Below are positions 36,172-44,629 of a stretch of DNA of 64,000 bases, one piece after another. The stretch comes from Dyella_B sp035503745 (GTDB taxonomy: Bacteria; Pseudomonadota; Gammaproteobacteria; Xanthomonadales; Rhodanobacteraceae): assembly GCF_035503745.1 (NCBI RefSeq), contig NZ_DATJTC010000021.1:1-64000 (forward strand), read 5' to 3'. The position numbers and the translations under genes were made by a program. Numbering within the stretch: the stretch's first letter is position 1; the number at the start of each line of letters is the position of its first letter. Under the pieces are notes generated by a model. That model ran no database searches. It was not told the origin of the DNA and saw only the letters and a program-made list of their open reading frames with translations.

Positions 36172-36583
36172 CAACGATTGCCTGGCCAAGATCTGTCTCC
36201 ATTCGCTTAAGGTTAAGACCGAACGCATAGGTTCCGTGCCGCCAGCGGCATCCTTGCGCTATTGGCTGGCCGATCGCGCAAATGTCTATAACAGCGCATC
36301 TTCATGCGATGTGAAATCGCACACAGACCGGTACCATTGTGCGGCCTGCGCATGACGGCCGCGTGCTCGATGCTGCGAAAAAATTGCCCGATCATCGGAA
36401 CTCGGCTGCGGCCCGCAGCATAGCGCAGGCACACGATCTGCCCGCGACGCATTGACGCAACAGGATCGATCAAAACAGAGGCCGGGCGAATGTGCCGAAG
36501 GTGGGGCGCCTTCAGCGAAGGCTAGTAGATCGGCAATGCCGGATCAAAGGTACGGACCGGGTCCAACGTCCCGACGGGACGTC
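36172..36583. other. 412-base region without a gene
   Basis: Lies between two reverse-strand genes. No frame with a ribosome-binding site, repeat or RNA gene was recognised. The part nearest 36230-36330 is AT-richer and probably carries the promoter of the dehydrogenase gene. Confidence 0.4.
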
Positions 36584-36961
36584 TTAAAAAGAGACCGTGC
36601 GCGTTTGTTTGGCAACGCCCAGGATATCGGGCCGATGATCGGCCACTGACACGCTGAGCACCGCGCAGATGACGCCGAGCATGGAAAGCGCCAGCCCCGA
36701 CGGCATTTGGTAAATGAAGTGCATCAGCTTGGCCACGCCGAACCAGGAATGCGGATTGTTCACGAACATGCACGCTTCCGGGCAATAGTTGCGCATCCAC
36801 GACTCCAGCGTGGGCTGGTTGGTCCAATAACCGTCATGGAGCCATCGCAGCAGTTGGAATCCGCACCAGACCAGCGCCGCCATGTTCAGGATGACGCCGC
36901 CCAGCCAGAGCGTGAATCCCACCACCTCGCGAGCGATTTGATTGATGCGCGCCATCGTCAT
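36584..36961 (-). CDS. Small membrane protein, unknown
   Basis: A 125-residue inner membrane protein. Helices lie at about residues 12-38 (VVGFTLWLGGVILNMAALVWCGF) and 90-110 (SGLALSMLGVICAVLSVSV). The loop between them has WTNQPTLESWMRNYCPEACMFVNNPHSWFG with a CxxxC pair, which may be periplasmic. The ATG at 36961 has GGAG at 8 bases. It is divergent from the membrane GGDEF gene with a 166-base gap, suggesting but not proving a shared function. Confidence 0.65.
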   Translation of the reverse strand: MTMARINQIAREVVGFTLWLGGVILNMAALVWCGFQLLRWLHDGYWTNQPTLESWMRNYCPEACMFVNNPHSWFGVAKLMHFIYQMPSGLALSMLGVICAVLSVSVADHRPDILGVAKQTRTVSF

Positions 36962-37127
36962 GTCTGCTGCTCCACGGTCCTGCCGACTTCGGTGATTGCC
37001 TTGACCGTTCATGCATATCCCATGCCGATGATCTTTGCCGGTTGTGACGCAGGCGCCCCCCATTGCCGACTTTTCTGGTAAACCGGCATTGCCGAAGATT
37101 CCGGCGCGATCGGCCCGTTATCCGTAC

Positions 37128-38657
37128 ATGAAAATCCAGTCTTGGACTCCCAGGATTTACGCGCCGGTGCTGGCCGTTCAGCTGGCTCTGCTGGCCGTGG
37201 CGCCCAAGCGGGTTTTGTCGGTGAATTACGGCCTGGTGCTGGTGGTGCTTGCGATTACGCTATTTCTGTGCTGGCACCGCTTTCGCTTGGCCGTACGCCA
37301 CAACCGCCCTTTATGGGCACTGTTGTTCATGGCGCTGGTGTCACAAACTGCCGCTTTCGGCCTGTTGTTCAGCGATTCGCTGGTCAACCCGCAGGGTACG
37401 CTGGTCGCGTTCGATCCCACGTTTTACTTTTGCCTCAACAGCCTGCTGCTCACCATCGCGGCCGCGTACAACCCCATCGCCCCGCTGTACCGCCTCGCGG
37501 GCCTACTGGACAGCATCCTGGCCTGCATCATCGCGGCGCTGTTCTATATCCTGCTGCACCGGGTGATCGACCACGCAGCGACGGACACTGCGGCGGCCGT
37601 ATTCATCATGTGGATGTTCGACGCCATGAGCACGTTCGTGGCGCTTGTATCGACCTTGCGTTTTGTCTCGACCAAGCGCGCGGACGAGCGGCGTTTCTAC
37701 TTCGTGCTGATGACGTTTGCGTGGGCCGATGTGATTTTTCCGGCCGCTCACAACCGTTTCATTCTCCACAGCGAATCCTACCTGCCCGAACTCCTGCTCA
37801 GCCTGCCTTTTGTCATCGTGGGCGTGCTACTGAGCCGTCGCCGCAAGGTATGGTTTCGCGGTTATCGGCCATCGCGAAGGGCCAGGATGCTCGCCGCAGG
37901 GCTCAACCCCTTCGCGCTGAGTCTGGCGCTATGCCTGCTCGCCTTCGGCGAAATCGGCACCAGCCCGCTGCTGGCCTTGTGCGCGCTGGTGCTTGCGATC
38001 ACCAGCTATGCCGCACGCGCGGCCATTGTGCTCAGCCGGCAGCTGACCTCCGAAGAGGAACTGCGCGCACTGCAGCGCAACCTGCAACGCGCGATCGTGC
38101 ACGACGACTTGACCCGGCTGCTCAATCGCCGCGGCTTCTACCGCAAACTCGATCGCGCCTGGGAGGCGGCAGCGGTATCGGGCCATCCGATCACGGTGGC
38201 GATGCTGGACATCGACGCCTTCAAACTGTTCAACGACACCTACGGCCATCTGGCCGGCGACGAATGCCTCGCGGCGGTCGGCGCCGCGCTGGCCGGCGAA
38301 GCCGCAGCCTCGCCCGAAGTCACCGTGGCGCGTTACGGCGGCGAGGAATTCGCCGTGCTGCTCCAGCACGCCAACCGCGCCGACGCGGAGCGGACGCTGC
38401 AACGCATGCGCCTGCGCGTGGAGGCACTGGCCATTGCGCACGTGCGCAGCAAGCAACAGATCGTCACGGTCAGCGCGGGCCTGGCCAGCACGCTGGATGC
38501 CCATTATCAGGACAGCGGAAAACTGCTCGACGCCGCCGACGCCGCGCTGTACGAAGCCAAGCGCGCAGGACGCAATGGCATCCGCTGGCATACCGCAGAC
38601 CCGCGGCACCATCCGCATTTGGCGGCACCGGAGCAAGAGCGCACCGGCGAAGGTTGA
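37128..38657 (+). CDS. Membrane-bound diguanylate cyclase (GGDEF)
   Basis: A 509-residue protein with eight or so hydrophobic helices in residues 10-310, then a coiled linker (TSEEELRALQRNLQRAIVHDDLT) and a GGDEF domain. The catalytic motif is RYGGEEFAV at about 402-410, preceded by MLDIDAFKLFNDTYGHLAGD, so it should make c-di-GMP from GTP. No RxxD inhibitory site lies before it. The ATG at 37128 is chosen; the frame opens earlier only at a TTG. The membrane region is not a known sensor family that I can name. Confidence 0.88.
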   Translation: MKIQSWTPRIYAPVLAVQLALLAVAPKRVLSVNYGLVLVVLAITLFLCWHRFRLAVRHNRPLWALLFMALVSQTAAFGLLFSDSLVNPQGTLVAFDPTFYFCLNSLLLTIAAAYNPIAPLYRLAGLLDSILACIIAALFYILLHRVIDHAATDTAAAVFIMWMFDAMSTFVALVSTLRFVSTKRADERRFYFVLMTFAWADVIFPAAHNRFILHSESYLPELLLSLPFVIVGVLLSRRRKVWFRGYRPSRRARMLAAGLNPFALSLALCLLAFGEIGTSPLLALCALVLAITSYAARAAIVLSRQLTSEEELRALQRNLQRAIVHDDLTRLLNRRGFYRKLDRAWEAAAVSGHPITVAMLDIDAFKLFNDTYGHLAGDECLAAVGAALAGEAAASPEVTVARYGGEEFAVLLQHANRADAERTLQRMRLRVEALAIAHVRSKQQIVTVSAGLASTLDAHYQDSGKLLDAADAALYEAKRAGRNGIRWHTADPRHHPHLAAPEQERTGEG

Positions 38658-38800
38658 CGCATGGCGCCCACACGGATCACCACGCTCAATCGCCCTGCCG
38701 GCCAATCACCACCCGGTACAACGGATGAACGCCAGACCCTTTACACGTACTTGACGTCAAGGTCTTGGCGAATGGGAACGGCATGTATGCCCCAATGCCG

Positions 38801-39622
38801 CTAGGGTGGACGCCGGGCGATGGCGCAGGTGGGATCCTGCAGTTCCTCGGCGTGTCCGTGGTCGCCCGCCGCAACATCCACACGGCCACTCAGCAGCACG
38901 AAACCGGGTTGATGGGCTGCGTTGTACGCACCAACCACCGCGAGGCTGCGCGTGGCCAGGGCCTCCTTGGATGACAGGTTGCTGGCCAGGTCCTTGAACG
39001 GATTCTCATCCAGGTTTTCGCCCGCCACCCATTTGGCCAGATAGCGATGTCCCGACGGCGGCAAGCCCTGCGGCAGCGGACGCCAGTCCTGCGTGATGGC
39101 GGGAAGCCAGCGTTGGATGGCATCGCGGACGTCGCCGCGCAGGCAATCGATGTGGATATGCAACTGATCCTGCGAACGCCCCTGGCTCGAATTGATCGCC
39201 AGACCCAATACGTCGCGCGGTTGTTCGGCGTGCAGCGACGCCTCCACGAAAAGGCGCGCCCTCCACGCCTGGGCCGGGTAATTGGCCGCATCCGCGGCGA
39301 GCAAGGCAGGGCTTTCGATGCCGGTGATCCGCGCCAGCGGCAACAACAGGTACTGATACGGCCCGTTGCGATCTTTGAAGACGGCGTAGCCGCCAGGACC
39401 CAGTTGCACATCGGCGCAGGGTGCCGGTGGAAAAATCTTTCGCATGGCCTTGGGTGCGCAGCGCTGATGGATCGCGTCCCACAGTACGTTTCGATCCTCG
39501 AACTTCTGGGTTGCCGGTGGCGATTGCGCAGCGGCGATGCTGGAAGCAAACATGGCCAACGTCAGCGACCAACGCGGCACGCGGCACGCTTTGGTGCCAA
39601 TGGCTTGGATCGCGCGCCTCAT
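38801..39622 (-). CDS. cdh: CDP-diacylglycerol pyrophosphatase
   Basis: A 273-residue enzyme that splits CDP-diacylglycerol into phosphatidate and CMP. It is HIT-like: the active-site region is SQGRSQDQLHIHIDCLR, with histidines spaced HxH. Other family marks are LWDAIHQRC near the mature N-terminus, ADVQLGPGGYAVFKDRNGPYQYLLLPLARITGIESP and the C-terminal GFVLLSGR. An N-terminal hydrophobic segment (WSLTLAMFASSIAAAQ) is a signal anchor, so the enzyme acts at the periplasmic face. The ATG at 39622 is chosen among close options. It converges with the GGDEF gene. Confidence 0.88.
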   Translation of the reverse strand: MRRAIQAIGTKACRVPRWSLTLAMFASSIAAAQSPPATQKFEDRNVLWDAIHQRCAPKAMRKIFPPAPCADVQLGPGGYAVFKDRNGPYQYLLLPLARITGIESPALLAADAANYPAQAWRARLFVEASLHAEQPRDVLGLAINSSQGRSQDQLHIHIDCLRGDVRDAIQRWLPAITQDWRPLPQGLPPSGHRYLAKWVAGENLDENPFKDLASNLSSKEALATRSLAVVGAYNAAHQPGFVLLSGRVDVAAGDHGHAEELQDPTCAIARRPP

Positions 39623-39795
39623 AGGCCTCGATTCTGCAACTTGGACTTGCTGCTCGATAGGGTGCTGCACCGCATGCGTAGCCTTTGCGCTGACCGATTT
39701 GCCAAGTCATATCATGACATTTGGATAAGATAAAGCGCAGCCATGCGGTTCGCATGCCGCCATCGGTCTGTCAATCCCGGAAGGAACCGGCGCAT

Positions 39796-40773
39796 CTACG
39801 CGCCGGGCTCTTCGGGCTGCGCGGCATGCTGTTTACGATACGCAGCGGGCGTTACGCCAACATGCTTCTGAAACGCCCTGCGCAACGTGTCGGCATTGGC
39901 AAAGCCGCATTTGGATGCCACCAGCTTGGGCGTGTCGTGCCCGTTTTCCAGCAATGCGCGCGCGGCGGTTACGCGCGTCTGCTCCACCCATGCGGCCGGC
40001 GTGATGCCGACCTCGGCGTGGAACAGCCGCGCAAAATGCCGTGCGCTCAATCCCGCGTGCTTGGCCATGCCGGCGATGCTGTGCTGCAGATCCGGATTGG
40101 CCGCGACCCAGCGCTGCACTTCCTGCAGCACCGAACGCCCCATCGGTCGCGTTTCGCCTTTGCGGCTGAATTGCAATTGGCCGCCGGGCCGCTTGAAGAA
40201 CATCACCAACTGCGCCGCGACGCGCTTGGCGATATCGCGCCCGAGATCTTCTTCCACCAACACCAGCGCAAGGTCCAGGCCTGCCGTCACACCCGCTGCG
40301 GTGCGCAGCTTACGGTCGCGCACGTAGAGCGCGTCGGTGTCGATGTTGACGCGGGGATACGCGCGCGCCAGATCTTCGGCCGCCGCCCAGTGCGTGGTGA
40401 TGTGGTGCCCGTCCAGCAGGCCGGTGGAAGCAAGCGCGAAAGCGCCCGTGCAGATGGAACCATAGCGGCGACTGCGCAAGGCCATCGCGCGCAGCCACTT
40501 CAGCACCTGCGGCGCCAACGCCACCCGGCCGGCGTTGGGCGCGCCGGCGACCAGCAAGGTATCCACGCGCTCGCCCCATTGGCCCACGATGCCATCGGGC
40601 AGCAGGCGCACGCCGGACGAGCTGCGCAGCGGACCAGGCTCGCAGGCGATCACCCGCAGCGCGTAGAACGCCTCCTGCGCCTCGATATTGGCCTGCGCAA
40701 ACACGTCCAGCGGACCGGAAACGTCCAATAACTGGACGCCGGGCAAAGCAACGACGGCAATGGTCCTGGCCAT
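39796..40773 (-). CDS. GlxA-type regulator (DJ-1/PfpI plus AraC HTH)
   Basis: A 325-residue transcription factor. Residues 1-175 form a DJ-1/PfpI amidotransferase-like domain (VALPGVQLLDVSGPLDVFAQAN, SICTGAFALASTGLLDGHHITTHW), whose elbow cysteine is in SICTGAF. Residues 220-315 form a double helix-turn-helix AraC domain (SIAGMAKHAGLSARHFARLFHAEVGITPAAW, LVASKCGFANADTLRRAFQKHVGVTPAAY). The ATG at 40773 follows GAGG; a GTG/ATG pair 30-33 bases upstream is an alternative. It is divergent from the HD-domain hydrolase, a likely target. Confidence 0.9.
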   Translation of the reverse strand: MARTIAVVALPGVQLLDVSGPLDVFAQANIEAQEAFYALRVIACEPGPLRSSSGVRLLPDGIVGQWGERVDTLLVAGAPNAGRVALAPQVLKWLRAMALRSRRYGSICTGAFALASTGLLDGHHITTHWAAAEDLARAYPRVNIDTDALYVRDRKLRTAAGVTAGLDLALVLVEEDLGRDIAKRVAAQLVMFFKRPGGQLQFSRKGETRPMGRSVLQEVQRWVAANPDLQHSIAGMAKHAGLSARHFARLFHAEVGITPAAWVEQTRVTAARALLENGHDTPKLVASKCGFANADTLRRAFQKHVGVTPAAYRKQHAAQPEEPGA

Positions 40774-40895
40774 GGGCAAGATGATCCTCTGCTGCGTCCG
40801 CATCACACGCGAAATGGCAGTATATGACGTATAGCGCCTATTGAGGACAGCGGGGGCCGCACAGAGAATGGATTCACCCCCTAGGAGAACCCATC

Positions 40896-41537
40896 ATGTC
40901 CCTCTCGCTCAACGGCATTACCGTCCCCGACAGCCAACTGGCGCGCGAAATCACCGAAGTGGTGCGCGATACCGTCACGCCGCTGCTCTTTCATCATTCC
41001 AGCCGCGTGTATTACTTCGGCGCGCTGGCCGGCAAGCGCCGTGGCTTGAAGTTCGACCCGGAGTTGCTCTACGCCGGCGCCATGTTCCACGACATGGGCC
41101 TGATGCCCAAGCACAGCAGCGCCACCGAACGCTTCGAGGTGGACGGCGCCAACGCCGCGCGCGATTTCCTCAACCGCCACGGCATCGCCCAGCAAGATGT
41201 CGACACGGTTTGGACGGCTATCGCCTTGCACACCACGCCCGGCGTTCCACAGCACATGCATCCGGTGATCGCGCTGGTCACGGCCGGCGTGGAAATGGAC
41301 GTGCTTGGCTTGGCCTACGATCAGTACAGCGAGGCCGAACGCCAAGCCATCGTGCGCACACATCCGCGTGGCAACCAGTTCAAGGAAGACATCATCCAGA
41401 GCTTCTACACCGGCATTAAACACAAGCCGGCCACCACCTTCGGCAATGTCAAAGCCGACGTGATTGCCGACAAGGAGCCGCATTTCCACGCCGGCAATTT
41501 CTGCAGCGTGATCCGCGGTTCGGCCTGGGCTGCGTAA
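40896..41537 (+). CDS. HD-domain metallohydrolase (cyanamide hydratase-like)
   Basis: A 213-residue HD-domain protein. Metal ligands are seen as His34/His33 (LLFHHSSR), His65-Asp66 (GAMFHDMGL), His112 (IALHTTPG) and an Asp in GVEMDVLG. The spacing resembles the cyanamide hydratase/DUF-type HD hydrolases rather than nucleotide phosphohydrolases. A GGAG motif lies before the ATG. It is divergent from the GlxA-type regulator with a 122-base gap that should hold both promoters. Real substrate is not known. Confidence 0.85.
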   Translation: MSLSLNGITVPDSQLAREITEVVRDTVTPLLFHHSSRVYYFGALAGKRRGLKFDPELLYAGAMFHDMGLMPKHSSATERFEVDGANAARDFLNRHGIAQQDVDTVWTAIALHTTPGVPQHMHPVIALVTAGVEMDVLGLAYDQYSEAERQAIVRTHPRGNQFKEDIIQSFYTGIKHKPATTFGNVKADVIADKEPHFHAGNFCSVIRGSAWAA

Positions 41538-41745
41538 CACCAGCCGATGGAGCGATCGATCCATAGCCTGCGTCAATGCCTTCGACATTAACTTTCAATT
41601 TCTCGTGCAGCTCGTTGCTGGCTAGGATCGACTCGCAGCTTGCCTATCGCCGATCGTGAAGCAGTCCGTTTTGACGAACGCACTCGCTCAGCCGTGGGCC
41701 CGCACGATGCACGTGCATCGTCCATCGAATCAATGAGAACACCGC

Positions 41746-41821
41746 CATGAACGACACAACTCAATCCCCCGCCGTCGCCCGGCCGGCCGAAGAACAGTGC
41801 AAAACCCAGGGAGGCCTGTGA
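41746..41821 (+). CDS. Possible 24-codon leader peptide of dps
   Basis: A short frame starting MNDTTQSPAVARP and ending GGL, whose TGA shares one base with the dps ATG (TGATG). The dps ribosome-binding site GGGAGG is embedded in its last codons, so ribosomes finishing the leader would arrive at dps. The leader has only a weak GAGAA site. It could also be a chance frame; no homology could be checked. Confidence 0.35.
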
Positions 41822-42327
41822 TGGATACGACCGTGACCAAATCATCCGCCCGCACCGGCGCAAGTACCGGCGGTTTCAGCGCCGCGGCGGTGGCCGCGCT
41901 ATCGGCCAGCCTCAACCGCAATCTTGCGGATCTGTTCGCGCTGTACTTCAAGACCAAAAACTTCCACTGGCACATGAGCGGCCCGCATTTCCGCGACTAT
42001 CACCTGCTGCTGGACGAGCAAAGCGCGCAGATTCTGGCAGCCACCGACCCACTCGCCGAACGCGTGCGCAAGCTTGGCGGCACCACCTTGCGTTCAATGG
42101 CGCACGCCAAGAGCCTGCAAAGTACGCTCGACAATGAAGAAGATGCAATGCCTCCGCCGGACATGCTGGCCGAGCTGCTTGAGGACAACCAGCAGCTGGC
42201 CGTCAACCTGCGCGAAACGCATGAACTGTGCGAGCAGCACGGCGACGTGGCCTCGGCCAGCCTGATCGAAAACTGGATCGACGAAGCGGAAGGCCGCGCA
42301 TGGTTCCTCGCCGAGGCGGGTGCCTGA
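41821..42327 (+). CDS. dps: Dps-family ferritin-like DNA-protection protein
   Basis: A 168-residue miniferritin that stores iron with hydrogen peroxide as oxidant and shields DNA in stationary or oxidative stress. The ferroxidase site is seen in KTKNFHWHMSGPHFRDYHLLLDE (His49/His51, His61, Asp65) and in TDPLAERVRKLGG (Asp76, Glu80). The helical body and C-terminal WIDEAEGRAWFLAE are typical. The N-terminal 20 residues are Ser/Thr/Ala-rich with few lysines, so DNA binding may be modest. GGGAGG precedes the ATG. Confidence 0.92.
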   Translation: MDTTVTKSSARTGASTGGFSAAAVAALSASLNRNLADLFALYFKTKNFHWHMSGPHFRDYHLLLDEQSAQILAATDPLAERVRKLGGTTLRSMAHAKSLQSTLDNEEDAMPPPDMLAELLEDNQQLAVNLRETHELCEQHGDVASASLIENWIDEAEGRAWFLAEAGA

Positions 42328-42528
42328 GCGAAACAGCGACGCAGCCCCCCCCGCGTCAGGCAACCCAGGGAAGGTAGGCGCGCGGCAAGGAAGCGCCGCG
42401 CCGGGCCAGCCGTTTCCATCTCCCTGCGGGCAAGCGAGGGATCCCTTAAGAAGAAACCAACCTTGCCGCGCGCAAAATACCCATCGCCTGGCGCATCACC
42501 AGGCCATGCTGAAAAGAGGCGGGCACTT

Positions 42529-42780
42529 ATGATTTCGACCTTCTTCCTGATCGATGCCGTTTCTTCAACAACAGAACAACTCGATGAGGCCCCCGAACTG
42601 CTTGAACGCGGCGGCATCCTTTTCTCCTTGCGCGGCGGCCCACGCACGCCCCAGCCGACCGGCAACCATGTGTGGGACCCCGTTGCCGTTTACGCGCCGG
42701 ACGAGCTGAGCGAAGAAGAATTCCAGGCGCTATTCGAAGCCAGCCGCGCCCACATCGACGAGCTCAACCTCAAGTACTGA
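42529..42780 (+). CDS. Small acidic hypothetical protein
   Basis: An 83-residue soluble protein, acidic at its C-terminus (ELSEEEFQALFEASRAHIDELNLKY). The start MISTFFLIDAV follows GAGG at a usable distance. No domain is recognised. It lies 201 bases after dps on the same strand, in a gap that includes GC-rich sequence but no clear terminator, so it may or may not share the dps transcript. Confidence 0.6.
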   Translation: MISTFFLIDAVSSTTEQLDEAPELLERGGILFSLRGGPRTPQPTGNHVWDPVAVYAPDELSEEEFQALFEASRAHIDELNLKY

Positions 42781-43003
42781 CAGCTCGCACCACGTGACAC
42801 CACACAGTACCGCCAAGGCGCGATGCCGCCGATCCCATGTGGATCCATGGCTTTAACATCCGCCACGCCTACCGTGTGACATAACGAAAAGATCAGAGAT
42901 CGGCCATAGCGTTGCCCTTTGCATCGAACATGCTTGCGTGCCGACTCGTATCATTGGTGCCCGCACCGCACGCTTGACCTTAAATAACCGCCGCCCACTC
43001 CCC

Positions 43004-43720
43004 ATGCCCGAACCCATCCACGCCCACCAGCGCGTCGCCCTGTTCGACCTTGACGGCACGCTCATCGACGCCGTGCCGGACATCCTTCCCGCCATCAATC
43101 ACGTGATGGATATCCAGCATCTGGCACATGTGACCTATGACGAAGCCACCGCACTGATGGGCGATGGCCTGCACCAGTTCGCGCTGCGCGCATTCCAGCG
43201 GCGCGGCGCCATGCCGGGTGACGAAGACATCGCCACATTCGCCCGGCGCTACGCTCGCCATGCCGCGGTACACACGCGGCTTTACCCCGGCGTGGCCACC
43301 ACGTTGCAGGTGCTTGCCGACAACGGCTGGCGACTGGTCGTGTGCAGCAACAAGAGTGAAGCGGTGGCCGAGGATATCCTCGTGCAACTGGGTATCCGCC
43401 CTTACTTCGCCGTTGTGTGCGGCGGCGATACGGTAATCGCGCGCAAACCCGATCCACGCCACTTGCAGGAAGCGCTGTCGCGCGCGGGCGGCGCGCCGGA
43501 CCAGGCCGTGATGATCGGCGATTACCAGGCCGATGTATGGGCCGCACGCACGCTTGGCGTTCCTTGCGTTTTCGCCGCCTGGGGCTACGGCCAGAAAGAC
43601 ATGGGCACCCAAGCCACCCGCATTGCCGCGCAGTTCAGCGACCTGCCTGCACTGCTGGATGAGGTGCTGCCTTTGGCAATAACGCACCGCCAGCCGATGG
43701 CAGCGCCTCCCATGCGTTGA
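43004..43720 (+). CDS. HAD-superfamily phosphatase, phosphoglycolate phosphatase-like
   Basis: A 238-residue haloacid dehalogenase-type hydrolase. Motif I is LFDLDGTLID (Asp15 nucleophile, Asp17), motif II is VVCSNKS, motif III includes Lys in ARKPDPRHL and motif IV is GDYQADVWAARTLGV. The cap domain between motif I and II is helical, as in phosphoglycolate phosphatases. Probable role is salvage of 2-phosphoglycolate or a related small phosphate ester. The ATG at 43004 lacks a strong site; a GTG at 42938 is in frame but less likely. Confidence 0.85.
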   Translation: MPEPIHAHQRVALFDLDGTLIDAVPDILPAINHVMDIQHLAHVTYDEATALMGDGLHQFALRAFQRRGAMPGDEDIATFARRYARHAAVHTRLYPGVATTLQVLADNGWRLVVCSNKSEAVAEDILVQLGIRPYFAVVCGGDTVIARKPDPRHLQEALSRAGGAPDQAVMIGDYQADVWAARTLGVPCVFAAWGYGQKDMGTQATRIAAQFSDLPALLDEVLPLAITHRQPMAAPPMR

Positions 43721-43859
43721 AACGTACGGTCAGCCCCCAACGGAACCCCTCGGCGGCTGACCTGAACGCCGTCGATTTCTCAAGGAGGCGTGCCCCCACC
43801 CACACGCCTCGATCCAGGACAAACAGTGCAGCTCGCTTCCAATACGCGCCGGTCGAAAC

Positions 43860-44159
43860 TCATACGCAATGGGCCGGTACCGCGATACCAAGAAACTGCG
43901 CGGCAAGCTTCAGCTGTGTCAACGGCATGTGATAACACGCGTGCCCGATCCACAACGCCTCGCCATCGGTGTGGCGGCCGATCCAGGCGTCCTTGTGATC
44001 GAACGGCGTAAAGGCCAGCACCTTGGGAATGTGCAGCAGGCTGCCGAGAAACATGAGGATGGCCTGGAAATCGCCGGTACCCTGCTTGGTATGACGGGAA
44101 AGGATCAGCACTACACCGGGCGCCACCGTCAACTCGATTTTCTTGTCAGGCTCGCTCAC
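43860..44159 (-). CDS. Hypothetical protein, GTG start
   Basis: A 99-residue protein with a central hydrophobic part (FQAILMFLGSLLHIPKVLAF) and a His-rich C-terminal half (HKDAWIGRHTDGEALWIGHACYHM). The GTG at 44159 is chosen because AGGAG lies 8 bases upstream; an ATG 14 codons earlier has no site. No family is recognised. It converges on the HAD phosphatase with a 139-base gap. Codon pattern on this strand looks coding; the forward-strand frame over the same bases does not. Confidence 0.6.
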   Translation of the reverse strand: MSEPDKKIELTVAPGVVLILSRHTKQGTGDFQAILMFLGSLLHIPKVLAFTPFDHKDAWIGRHTDGEALWIGHACYHMPLTQLKLAAQFLGIAVPAHCV

Positions 44160-44629
44160 CGCAAAGACTCCTCGCACCGCACCCGTATCAACGATCGGCA
44201 TCGGCGCGTGCGCTTGTTGCCCCCATCATCTTCCGGTTTCCCTAAATACAAAGTGCGCGTGTTGTGAAGGCGCTGCCATCAGAAGACTCCTAAACGCTTG
44301 CTTGCCGTCGGCCAGGCTTGCCATCTACGAGGATGGCTGTCATCGGGCTGTTGTAGGCGCGCTGGCGGTCCAAAGCGATGCCTGCAACGACACCTGGCGA
44401 GGCAACCAAAAGGCCTGGCACTCATCGCCGAGCCCGTAAATTCATAAGCCATTGCCACATAAAGACTTTTAATTGGCGGCTAAAACTGCCTCCCAGGCCA
44501 CGCACGGGGCGGCGTCAGCACCCATGCGTCACATGCTTGAATCGCGCCGGCATACTTGTTAAATCACTTGGTCATAAGCTGCCCAGTTAGGTTTATCGGT
44601 CGATTCATCCTTTCCGCCCGTGGTGCTTA
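44160..44629. other. 470-base region without a gene
   Basis: Lies between the reverse-strand hypothetical gene and the acyltransferase. Both promoters should be here. No gene, RNA or long repeat is seen. Sequence from about 44440 to 44600 is AT-richer, a likely promoter zone for the acyltransferase. Confidence 0.45.
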
